A stretch of DNA of 26,245 nucleotides from Phocaeicola sp. (lineage in GTDB: Bacteria; Bacteroidota; Bacteroidia; Bacteroidales; Bacteroidaceae): contig JAHHQU010000032.1 in NCBI GenBank assembly GCA_020026225.1, forward strand, positions 1-26,245. The letters are read 5' to 3'. A program made the position numbers and the translations under genes. Below are positions 7,555 through 13,995 of the stretch, piece by piece (positions within the stretch are counted from its first letter, which is position 1; every line of letters begins with the position of its first letter). The notes beneath the pieces are model-generated. The model did no database searches, was not told the DNA's origin, and saw only the letters and a program-made list of their open reading frames with translations.

Positions 7555-8397
7555 ATGAAGAGAACTAAACTGTTGTACCTTATCCTGGTCGTATTTTCCT
7601 TCTTGCTGTCTTCTTGTGCTACAGCGTCTTTTTCTAAATACCATGGAGTGGGTAGGTTGAAGACTTATGATTTTTATAGTCCCGATATACCGAAGGCTTT
7701 TGATGGATATCGTTTGGCTTTTGCGACTGACTTCCATTATGAAAGCCGTTTCACGAAGAAACGTTTGCCCGGAATGGTGAAAGCCTTGCGGAAGGCTGAT
7801 GCTGACGTGCTACTTTTGGGCGGAGATTATCGCGGAAGAAATGGTGGAAATATGGATGAGTTGTTTCATGCTCTTCGAGAGGTAGAGTATCCCGATGGAA
7901 TTTTTGCCATTATGGGAAATCATGAATTTGGAGAGAATGACCGATTGGTCCGTGAGGCGATGAAAAAGTATGAAGTGAAGCTTTTGGAACATCGTTTGGA
8001 TACCATACGAAAAGGAAATGAACAGATCATCCTTTGTGGAATTCGTAATCCTTTTGATTTGAAGGCCAATGGGGTGTCTCCCACACTAAAGTTGAAGCCA
8101 GAAGATTTCGTCATTATGCTGACGCATACTCCCGATTATGTAGAGGATGTGGATGTGTCCAATACGGATTTGGCTTTAGCAGGTCATACGCATGGAGGTC
8201 AGGTCAGTCTTTTCAAGCATTGGACTCCTGCCAAACATTTTTCAAAATATGGGAACCGCTTCTTGACAGGAATGAAGCATAATAAAGCAGGTATTCCGGT
8301 TCTTATCAGCAACGGCTTGGGAACGTCACGTAAAGATATCCGTTTGTTTACCCCCAGTGAAGTTGTTGTGGTAGTCCTGCACCGACAGGAGAAATAG
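7555..8397 (+). CDS. Lipoprotein metallophosphoesterase (calcineurin-like)
   Basis: I start at the ATG at 7555 rather than the in-frame ATG at 7543. From 7555 the protein begins with a clean lipoprotein signal (MKRTK, then a hydrophobic stretch and lipobox LSSC with Cys21); the upstream start would add four residues to the signal. The body has the metallophosphoesterase blocks in order: TDFH (Asp59, His61), LLGGDY (Asp91), GNHE (Asn122, His123), LTHTPDY, and AGHTHGG, which together bind two metal ions. This pattern is close to the YaeI/YkoQ type of membrane-associated phosphoesterases, some of which act on lipid-linked phosphates such as UDP-diacylglucosamine. The actual substrate is unknown. 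The 280-residue length is normal. It is a single gene. Confidence 0.92.
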   Translation: MKRTKLLYLILVVFSFLLSSCATASFSKYHGVGRLKTYDFYSPDIPKAFDGYRLAFATDFHYESRFTKKRLPGMVKALRKADADVLLLGGDYRGRNGGNMDELFHALREVEYPDGIFAIMGNHEFGENDRLVREAMKKYEVKLLEHRLDTIRKGNEQIILCGIRNPFDLKANGVSPTLKLKPEDFVIMLTHTPDYVEDVDVSNTDLALAGHTHGGQVSLFKHWTPAKHFSKYGNRFLTGMKHNKAGIPVLISNGLGTSRKDIRLFTPSEVVVVVLHRQEK

Positions 8398-8422
8398 AAC
8401 TTTTCGGATTCTTGTAAAAGTT
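8398..8422 (+). terminator. Small hairpin directly after the metallophosphoesterase stop
   Basis: Arms 8398-8404 and 8416-8422 (7 bp, 11-base loop) begin right after the TAG stop. This could assist the larger hairpin that follows at 8423-8462; there is no U-tract. Confidence 0.35.
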
Positions 8423-8462
8423 CAAAGGCGTCATTTCGTCTTATTGCGAAATAACGCCTTTG
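8423..8462. terminator. Hairpin in the convergent gap before nadD's 3' end
   Basis: Arms 8423-8438 and 8447-8462 pair over 16 positions with one C-A mismatch, loop of 8. It lies between convergent genes. It lacks a good U-tract on either strand, but stem strength and position favour a shared terminator. Confidence 0.6.
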
Positions 8463-8468
8463 AGTTAT

Positions 8469-9071
8469 TTATAGACTTTCTGCCGATTGGTACAATCCTT
8501 TTTCCTGAATGATGCGGTAAGCATTGGGATGGAGAAAGTAACGGATATCCTTTCTTTCATTCAAACATTGGCGGATGAATGTGGAACTGACTTCAAGTAA
8601 AGGAGTTTCTACTGCCTTCACTCTTTCAGGCAATGAACTTTTGTCTATGTCATAGCCTTTACGCGGATAGACCAGCAAATGATGGTTGGCCAAAATCTGT
8701 TCTGGTGATTTCCAGCGGTCGAAGGCTGCCCAATTGTCTGCACCGATAATGAGGTAGAAGTCGCGTTCTGGATAGGTCTCTGATAACTTCTCCAAAGTAT
8801 GTACGGTATACGATGGTTTGGGTAGATTGAATTCAAAGTCCGAAGCACGAAATTTAGGATAATCGGCTACAGAAGCCTCAACCAAACGCAGACGCATGTT
8901 GTCGTCCAACAGGTTCTGCTGTTGCTTGAACGGATTCTGCGGTGATACCAAGAACCAGATTTCATCCACTTCTCCAAATTCACACAAGAAATTGGCCAAA
9001 GCCAAATGTCCGATGTGGATGGGATTGAAAGAACCTCCAAATATGCCCGTCCTTATTTTAGTTTTTTCCAT
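8469..9071 (-). CDS. nadD: Nicotinate-nucleotide adenylyltransferase
   Basis: NadD transfers AMP to nicotinate mononucleotide in NAD synthesis. The nucleotidyltransferase signature GGSFNPIHIGH (12-22) with the ATP-binding His pair is present, as are the substrate-specificity segment SPQNPFKQ, the IGADNW block and the C-terminal SSTFIR motif. The 200-residue length is normal. The start ATG at 9071 lies inside the end of the small upstream gene (19-base overlap), so nadD translation is probably coupled to it. It is the last gene of the yicC-gmk-small ORF-nadD operon. Confidence 0.96.
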   Translation of the reverse strand: MEKTKIRTGIFGGSFNPIHIGHLALANFLCEFGEVDEIWFLVSPQNPFKQQQNLLDDNMRLRLVEASVADYPKFRASDFEFNLPKPSYTVHTLEKLSETYPERDFYLIIGADNWAAFDRWKSPEQILANHHLLVYPRKGYDIDKSSLPERVKAVETPLLEVSSTFIRQCLNERKDIRYFLHPNAYRIIQEKGLYQSAESL

Positions 9072-9229
9072 TTCTTATAATTGACAACTTGCCAAGCTGC
9101 CACTAAGATCATGGCAGTGGCGATGATGTATTCTTGTTTGGCGATGGCTACGATACCTACAGCAAGCGCTGCAAATCCGGTAAGGATAGTCACTAAAATC
9201 ATTGTACGTGTCAGCGAACTTTTCTTCAT
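9053..9229 (-). CDS. Small two-helix membrane protein (58 aa) between gmk and nadD
   Basis: I do not recognise a named family. Translation from the ATG at 9229 gives 58 residues: a basic start (MKKSSLTR), hydrophobic helix 1 at about 10-30, a short KQEY turn, hydrophobic helix 2 at about 34-51, and a basic tail NYKKWKKLK. The pattern predicts an inner-membrane hairpin with both ends in the cytoplasm. It starts 5 bases after the gmk stop and overlaps nadD by 19 bases, so it fits the operon tightly; no other reading frame explains this 160-base gap so well. The larger open frame over the same bases (9075-9296) overlaps gmk and is Cys/Arg/His-rich, so it is less credible. Function unknown. Confidence 0.75.
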   Translation of the reverse strand: MKKSSLTRTMILVTILTGFAALAVGIVAIAKQEYIIATAMILVAAWQVVNYKKWKKLK

Positions 9230-9234
9230 GGAAG

Positions 9235-9807
9235 TTACTCATTAAGGAATTTCTTGATAGTAGCCAAAGCTTCAGCTTGTGCTTTCTCCAATTCATCGTT
9301 TACTACGACTACGTCAAACTTTTCTGCAAATCCGAGTTCAAACTCAGCCTTTGCAATGCGGCTTTCGATTACTTCTGGAGTATCGGTACCGCGACCGTTC
9401 AGACGTTTGCGTAGCTCTTCTACAGAAGGGGGTTGGATGAAGACCGACAAAGCACGTTCACCATAGAATTTCTTGATGTTGCATCCGCCTACAACGTCAA
9501 CGTCAAAGATGACGTTTTGTCCGGCTGTCAATTGTTTCTCAACTTGTGCTTTCAACGTTCCATAGAATCGGTCGGTATAGACTTCTTCATATTCCAAGAA
9601 TTCGTCGTTGGCAATGCGCTGCTTGAATTCTTCTGGAGAAAGGAAGAAATATTCTACTCCGTTTTGTTCTGTACCACGTGGAGGACGGCTGGTGGCTGAG
9701 ATTGAAAAGGCCAGATTCAGATGCTGCTGCAACAAATAGTTGATGATGGTTGATTTGCCCGAACCGGAAGGGGCTGAAAAGATGATAAGTTTTCCCATAT
9801 TCTTCAT
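9235..9807 (-). CDS. gmk: Guanylate kinase
   Basis: Gmk phosphorylates GMP to GDP using ATP in the cytoplasm. The P-loop SAPSGSGKST (11-20), the GMP-binding ATSRPPRGTEQNGVEYFF segment, and the lid/Arg region RKRLNGRGTDTPEVIESRI are all present. At about 190 residues it is slightly shorter than E. coli Gmk, as usual for the Bacteroidetes form. The start may be the ATG at 9807 or the next one at 9798 (MGKLIIFSAP), which leaves the core unchanged. It follows yicC by 8 bases, an order (yicC then gmk) found in many bacteria. Confidence 0.97.
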   Translation of the reverse strand: MKNMGKLIIFSAPSGSGKSTIINYLLQQHLNLAFSISATSRPPRGTEQNGVEYFFLSPEEFKQRIANDEFLEYEEVYTDRFYGTLKAQVEKQLTAGQNVIFDVDVVGGCNIKKFYGERALSVFIQPPSVEELRKRLNGRGTDTPEVIESRIAKAEFELGFAEKFDVVVVNDELEKAQAEALATIKKFLNE

Positions 9808-9815
9808 ATTGCAGA

Positions 9816-10691
9816 TTACATTACGTTCAACACCTGTTCTTTGATTTGTTCCAACTCGTCTTTCATTTGTACAACGATATTCTGCATTTCTGCTTGATTG
9901 GATTTGCTGCCGGTAGTATTGATTTCACGACCCATTTCCTGAGCGATGAAGCCAAGTTTCTTTCCTTGTCCGCCTTTGCCTTCCATGGTTTCACGGAAAT
10001 ATTTCAAGTGATTGGCCAGACGTTGTTTTTCTTCGTTGATATCCAACTTCTCAATGTAGTATATCAATTCCTGTTCCAAACGATTCTTGTCGTAATCCAC
10101 ACTGATGGTCTTTTCCAAAGCGTCGACGATACGTTCACGGATTTTGTTGACGCGTTCTTTCTCGAAAGGTTCGATAGAGGCGAGCAAACGTTCGATATTA
10201 TTGATTTTCTCTTCAAATTTCTTCTTTAAAGCAGCACCTTCCTGCTGACGGAAACTTACAAGGTTCGCAATTGCTTCTTCAACGCCTTTACGTACAGTTT
10301 CCCATTCTTCTTCAGAAAGCTCTTGTACATCAACGCGGGTCAGCACATCCGGCATGCGCAAGAGGGTAGAGAACCAATCTTCAGGCAATGGAATATTGCA
10401 ACGGTCAGAGATATTTTTGATTTGATTATAGTAATTCACAACCAACGCTTCATTAATCGGTGTAGCAGTTTCTGTGGCATCTTTTTCTATCCATAGACTG
10501 AAATCTACCTTACCACGTTCCAACGCTTGAGAAACCATGTTTCGAATTTCCATTTCTTTTTCACGGTACAGCGGTGCGATGCGAGTGGAAAGGTCCATCG
10601 CTTTGCTGTTTAACGATTTGATTTCGACGTTTATTTTCTTGTCGCCGAACACTACGGTTGCTTTACCGTATCCGGTCATTGATTGTATCAT
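9816..10691 (-). CDS. yicC: YicC/YloC-family endoribonuclease
   Basis: I start at the ATG at 10691 (MIQSMTGYGKA), the usual N-terminus of the family. An in-frame ATG at 10712 lies inside the -7 promoter element 10710-10717 and so is unlikely to be transcribed. The 291-residue protein has the YicC N-terminal domain (MTGYG; KSLNSKAMDL) and the C-terminal DUF1732 domain (GKKLGFIAQEMGREINT, then a KSNQAEMQNIVVQMKDELEQIKEQVLN helix). Family members have been reported to cleave RNA, including small RNAs in enterobacteria; substrates in this phylum are not known to me. First gene of the gmk/nadD operon. Confidence 0.94.
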   Translation of the reverse strand: MIQSMTGYGKATVVFGDKKINVEIKSLNSKAMDLSTRIAPLYREKEMEIRNMVSQALERGKVDFSLWIEKDATETATPINEALVVNYYNQIKNISDRCNIPLPEDWFSTLLRMPDVLTRVDVQELSEEEWETVRKGVEEAIANLVSFRQQEGAALKKKFEEKINNIERLLASIEPFEKERVNKIRERIVDALEKTISVDYDKNRLEQELIYYIEKLDINEEKQRLANHLKYFRETMEGKGGQGKKLGFIAQEMGREINTTGSKSNQAEMQNIVVQMKDELEQIKEQVLNVM

Positions 10692-10709
10692 AATGAATTT
10701 GATTTTTTG

Positions 10710-10717
10710 CAAAAATA
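10710..10717 (-). promoter_or_regulatory. -7 element for the yicC-gmk-nadD operon
   Basis: TATTTTTG on the minus strand matches TAnnTTTG and would give a leader of about 12 bases to the ATG at 10691. This supports the shorter YicC start. A clear -33 element is not seen. Confidence 0.5.
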
Positions 10718-10806
10718 CGCATTTTATGGGAATAGTTAATCATAAAAAGAATCTATTTGCTGATTGGCTGACTTTGTTGAGGAGTTTTTCCTTTTAGGTA
10801 TAAGAC

Positions 10807-10856
10807 CTTGAAAGTCTTGCAAACCTGTTTTTACGCAGATATGCAAGACTTTCAGG
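10807..10856. terminator. Hairpin between the phosphatase gene and yicC
   Basis: Arms 10807-10821 and 10842-10856 pair over 15 positions (one G-U) with a 20-base loop. It lies 22 bases beyond the minus-strand phosphatase stop codon, so it probably ends that transcript, although it has no U-tract. Confidence 0.5.
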
Positions 10857-10877
10857 AACTTCAGGGAGAAGGTGTAC

Positions 10878-12164
10878 TTATTTTATATCCTCATAAGCGG
10901 AGATGGCCTTGTTGAATCGAGATTCTATGTCTGAGAATGTATACAAATCGTCAGCATTCATGACTAGCTCTCTTAGCTTGAGGGGATATACCATTGGAGG
11001 ATTCTTTAAATCCAGAAGTTCAAGATTTCTTAGTTGATCGGTTGTTTGGTATACCAAGTTGACAGCAATGTATTCCTTCCCTTCTTTATCTGCCCATTTT
11101 TCAAATACGAGTTTACAGCCGATAGGGGTTTTCTTTTCTATGGAGTTCGGTAATTCGTAGTTCTCTACTTCAAGTGCGGCATTGACACTGGCTATGTTGG
11201 AATCGTGTCCGCATAGGAAAGTGAATTTGCGGTCTTTGGCACTCAATTCATCGTTCATATACACTAACAAGGGGTGAGCCACGTTGTAGGCAACTATTGG
11301 GGCCGTGAACAATACGTCGCCGTATACATCTTTAATCTTGGCAATCTTTTCCCAATCTTGTAGGGTGATGTTATGGTTGAAAGCTGCTTTTTTCGTGTCT
11401 GGTTCTTCATAATATTGTAAAACAAGGGCATCGGAAGCAGAATTTGCAAGCTTGAGGGAACCTTTCATCGCAGGTTCATTTCCTTTTCTTAAGATGATTT
11501 CAGTGTCTTCTATGTCGAAAGTTCTGACCTGTCCGGTTTGATAGGCTGGAGAATCTTTCAAGTCGAGAACATCTGCAATGATTCGATAGGAATCTTTCAA
11601 TCCTTCCTGAATACTTGCCATTCCTTTCTTTCCACCTAAATTGGCAATCTGCTTCATCGCTTCTTCAGAGAAGGCGTCGCTGACTTTGGTTAACCTGGGG
11701 AAGAAGATGGGATCCATCTTGCTCGGTGCGAACCGGTGGTTGATGGTCAGGTTGGCAACCGGCATAAATCCAGAAGAAAAATATTGTGCGGTTGCTATGG
11801 TGCGTTGCATGCTGTTGGCGTAGAAATTGACTTCATCAGCATTGGGTACATAGTTCTCGGTAAACATACCTGCATCAACGAGCCATTTTCTGAAGAATTG
11901 CTCCATCATGGTTTCAAGGATCCCTCCGCGGAGGGTAAGTTCACTGGTACCCGAACTCCATGAGGTCCATGGATGAGGTGTCAATCTTCCTAATATGCTT
12001 CCATTGCTTGAGAGCGGGGAGCGGATGTTGTGCCGACTCAAGATGACCACTTCTTTCAATGTGTATTTTTGTTTGAACGCGTCTGAACGTTTTATCTGAG
12101 CGGCAAGGATGGAAGGACAGATAATGATCAAGGTTAGTAATGCCCACTTGTTTATGTTTCTCAT
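10878..12164 (-). CDS. Periplasmic histidine acid phosphatase, glucose-1-phosphatase (Agp)-like
   Basis: The 428-residue protein starts with a Sec signal (MRNINKW, hydrophobic stretch, SILAA then Gln23). The catalytic motif is RHNIRSP (44-50), with nucleophile His45, and the proton-donor motif is GHDSN (His320, Asp321). The Asn after the catalytic His and the HDSN form match E. coli glucose-1-phosphatase (RHNLRAP) rather than the RHGxRxP of phytases, so I favour sugar-phosphate or inositol-phosphate hydrolysis in the periplasm. Predicted cleavage after Ala22 leaves an N-terminal Gln, as in the Bacteroidetes 'Q-rule'. The gene stands alone with a ~150-base structured leader and a well-spaced promoter overlapped by an inverted repeat. 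Confidence 0.92.
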   Translation of the reverse strand: MRNINKWALLTLIIICPSILAAQIKRSDAFKQKYTLKEVVILSRHNIRSPLSSNGSILGRLTPHPWTSWSSGTSELTLRGGILETMMEQFFRKWLVDAGMFTENYVPNADEVNFYANSMQRTIATAQYFSSGFMPVANLTINHRFAPSKMDPIFFPRLTKVSDAFSEEAMKQIANLGGKKGMASIQEGLKDSYRIIADVLDLKDSPAYQTGQVRTFDIEDTEIILRKGNEPAMKGSLKLANSASDALVLQYYEEPDTKKAAFNHNITLQDWEKIAKIKDVYGDVLFTAPIVAYNVAHPLLVYMNDELSAKDRKFTFLCGHDSNIASVNAALEVENYELPNSIEKKTPIGCKLVFEKWADKEGKEYIAVNLVYQTTDQLRNLELLDLKNPPMVYPLKLRELVMNADDLYTFSDIESRFNKAISAYEDIK

Positions 12165-12213
12165 AAGATGTGTAACTAATGTTAATGATGGAAATAGATT
12201 GTAAGCTCAGTAT

Positions 12214-12288
12214 TTAGGGTATATCCAAAGCGACAGGCTTTACGATCCGGAATAAACGACCGGAACAAGTCTTATGACTTCTTTTCAT
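12214..12288 (-). other. Possible 24-codon leader ORF in the phosphatase 5' region
   Basis: An ATG at 12288 opens a 24-residue, Arg/Lys-rich frame ending 49 bases before the phosphatase ATG. It lies entirely in the predicted leader. Its bases also form three small hairpins, so the reading frame may be accidental and the RNA structure the real feature. There is no further evidence of translation. Confidence 0.2.
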
Positions 12289-12310
12289 GACTAATCCTAA
12301 CTGAGGATTA
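12227..12310 (-). promoter_or_regulatory. Structured 5' leader of the phosphatase gene (four consecutive hairpins)
   Basis: On the minus strand, four hairpins follow one another: 12292-12298 with 12304-12310 (7 bp), 12267-12271 with 12276-12280 (5 bp), 12246-12250 with 12260-12264 (5 bp), and 12227-12231 with 12237-12241 (5 bp). They lie between the promoter and the coding start. The remaining part of the gap 12165-12633 holds only this leader, the promoters and an inverted repeat; I see no gene in it. I do not recognise a known riboswitch class. Confidence 0.4.
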
Positions 12311-12322
12311 CAAGTGATTCGG

Positions 12323-12354
12323 CAAAAATATAACTTTTTCGACAGCTCTGCAAG
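12323..12354 (-). promoter_or_regulatory. Promoter of the phosphatase gene
   Basis: On the minus strand, CTTG (12354-12351) as -33 and TATTTTTG (12330-12323) as -7 are 20 bases apart, the expected spacing for the Bacteroidetes housekeeping sigma factor. The start of transcription would be near 12316. Confidence 0.55.
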
Positions 12355-12376
12355 ATTAGTGATGCAGAGCTGTTTT
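12342..12376. repeat. Inverted repeat over the phosphatase -33 region, or plus-strand terminator
   Basis: Arms 12342-12352 and 12363-12373 are perfect 11-base complements with a 10-base spacer. The -33 element of the minus-strand promoter falls at the inner edge of one arm. The sequence is followed on the plus strand by TTTT, so it could instead end an unseen plus-strand small RNA. No plus-strand gene lies upstream. Confidence 0.55.
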
Positions 12377-12573
12377 ACTTTGATGTCTTTTAATCTTAGA
12401 TCGTACGGGGTATGCATCAAGGCAGATGCGTATTTTATGTATGCGAATGAAGCACTATTCTGTTGATATGAACTTTTTATCTTTGTATTTATCAGCGTGA
12501 GGTTTCAGCTGATTTCATAGAAGGACCTTTCTCTGTAAACTTTTGTCAATAGAAATCAATACACTTCTCCCTT

Positions 12574-12607
12574 TTTGCTATATACAAATAAAAAAATCGT
12601 ATATTTG
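12574..12607 (+). promoter_or_regulatory. Promoter of the tsaB-rseP cluster
   Basis: TTTG (12574-12577) and TATATTTG (12600-12607) are 22 bases apart, a near-ideal Bacteroidetes promoter 26 bases before the tsaB ATG. A second -7-like TATCTTTG at 12478-12485 has no matching -33. Confidence 0.7.
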
Positions 12608-12633
12608 CAAACTACATATATTAAAGATAAATT

Positions 12634-13323
12634 ATGTCTTGTATTTTACATATTGAAACTTCAACGGAAGTGTGTTCTGTTGCTGTTAGCCAAGACGGGG
12701 CTTCTATCTTTTCACAAGAAGACTTTAATGGCCCTTCACATGCTACCTTATTAGGCGTTTTCGTAGATGAGGCGCTGTCATTTGTTGATAATCATGCTAT
12801 TCCTCTCGATGCTGTAGCGGTTAGTTGCGGTCCAGGTTCTTATACAGGCCTTCGTATCGGAGTCTCTATGGCTAAAGGTATATGCTATGGTCGTAGCATT
12901 CCTCTTATCGGTATTCCAACTCATGCCGTGATGAGCGTACCTGTTCTCCTGCGTCACGAATTGCCGGAGAATGCATTGCTTTGTCCGATGATTGACGCTC
13001 GTCGTATGGAAGTATATGCTACGGTTTTCGATCGTGCATTGAATGTGGTTCGCCCAACTTCTGCAGATGTTATTGATGAACATTCTTACGAAGAGTTCTT
13101 GAAGGATCGTCCGGTTTATTTCTTCGGTAATGGAGCTGATAAATGCCGTGAAAAAATAACTCATCCCAACGCTCATTTCGTGGATAAGATTTATCCTCTG
13201 GCTAAATGGATGTTCCCATTGGCAGAAAAGGCAATGGCTTGTGAAGACTTTAAGGATGTAGCTTATTTTGAACCTTTTTATTTGAAAGAGTTCGTAGCTT
13301 CCACTCCTAAGAAAATGTTGTAA
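12634..13323 (+). CDS. tsaB: tRNA threonylcarbamoyladenosine biosynthesis protein TsaB
   Basis: TsaB is the scaffold partner of TsaD/TsaE that makes the t6A modification of tRNAs reading ANN codons. The ASKHA-type N-terminal fold begins LHIETSTEVCSVAV, and the signature GPGSYTGLRIG (66-76) and the DARRMEVYA motif are clear. The length of 229 residues is normal. It has a strong promoter immediately upstream and leads the tsaB-DUF4290-murA-rimM-M23-dxr cluster. TsaB proteins have lost the metal-binding catalytic residues of TsaD, and none are seen here. Confidence 0.95.
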   Translation: MSCILHIETSTEVCSVAVSQDGASIFSQEDFNGPSHATLLGVFVDEALSFVDNHAIPLDAVAVSCGPGSYTGLRIGVSMAKGICYGRSIPLIGIPTHAVMSVPVLLRHELPENALLCPMIDARRMEVYATVFDRALNVVRPTSADVIDEHSYEEFLKDRPVYFFGNGADKCREKITHPNAHFVDKIYPLAKWMFPLAEKAMACEDFKDVAYFEPFYLKEFVASTPKKML

Positions 13324-13339
13324 ATAGTTTAAATAATAT

Positions 13340-13945
13340 ATGGAATATAATACCCAACAACGTAAACTTCCTCTCCCGGAATATGGACGTAGCGTACAGA
13401 ACATGGTGGATCACGCTTTAACGATTGAAGATCGTGAGGAACGTCAGTGCTGTGCCAATACCATTGTGAAAATAATGGGAGGAATGTTCCCATATTTACG
13501 TGATGAGTCGGATAATAACCAGAAACTTTGGGACCATCTGGCTATCATGTCTGACTTCAAGCTGGACATTGACTATCCTGTGGAGGTGGTCAAGAAAGAA
13601 AGTTTGGAAGTGAAGCCGGAGCATATCGCTTATCCGAAACGTACGTATCGTTTCCGTCATTATGGACAGTATGTACAGACGCTGGTGAAGAAAGCCGCTG
13701 AATACGAAGACGGAGAAGAAAAGAATCAGCTCATCAATTTGATAGCGAATCAGATGCGTAAGGATTTGCAGAACTGGAACAAGGACAGTGTCGATGCACA
13801 GAAGATTGTCGATGATCTTTCTGTCCTTTCAGAAGGTGTGCTGAAGGTGGATTTAGAAAGCATTCACTTGGTGGAACAGCGTAACTTTATGCCGCGCCGC
13901 CGTAATAATAACAATAATAACCAACAGAAACGTCGTAATAACTAA
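13340..13945 (+). CDS. DUF4290 domain protein
   Basis: The 201-residue protein matches what I recall of DUF4290, a family restricted to Bacteroidetes and usually found beside murA and rimM. Its N-terminus (MEYNTQQRKLPLPEYGR) and the helical repeats around YGRSVQNMV and YGQYVQTLVKKA look like two related copies of one helical module. The C-terminal ~20 residues are a low-complexity Arg/Asn/Gln tail, probably disordered and possibly RNA-binding. No signal peptide or membrane segment, hence cytoplasmic. It starts 16 bases after tsaB. Function unknown. Confidence 0.88.
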   Translation: MEYNTQQRKLPLPEYGRSVQNMVDHALTIEDREERQCCANTIVKIMGGMFPYLRDESDNNQKLWDHLAIMSDFKLDIDYPVEVVKKESLEVKPEHIAYPKRTYRFRHYGQYVQTLVKKAAEYEDGEEKNQLINLIANQMRKDLQNWNKDSVDAQKIVDDLSVLSEGVLKVDLESIHLVEQRNFMPRRRNNNNNNQQKRRNN

Positions 13946-13995
13946 TTGTTGAAACGTTTCCTGATTGGAATAACCAATAAGTCGTAACTACCATC

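Noticed and set aside
9075..9296. 73-codon minus-strand frame overlapping gmk and the gap
   Set aside because: Overlaps the gmk coding end and has no coherent hydrophobic or domain pattern; the 58-codon frame at 9053-9229 explains the region better.
10692..10712. Seven-residue N-terminal extension of YicC
   Set aside because: The upstream ATG falls inside the -7 promoter element, and the family normally begins MIQSMTGYG.
12214..12420. Longer 68-codon form of the phosphatase leader frame
   Set aside because: Its start lies upstream of the predicted transcription start and it runs through the promoter and inverted repeat, so only the last 24 codons could be in the mRNA.
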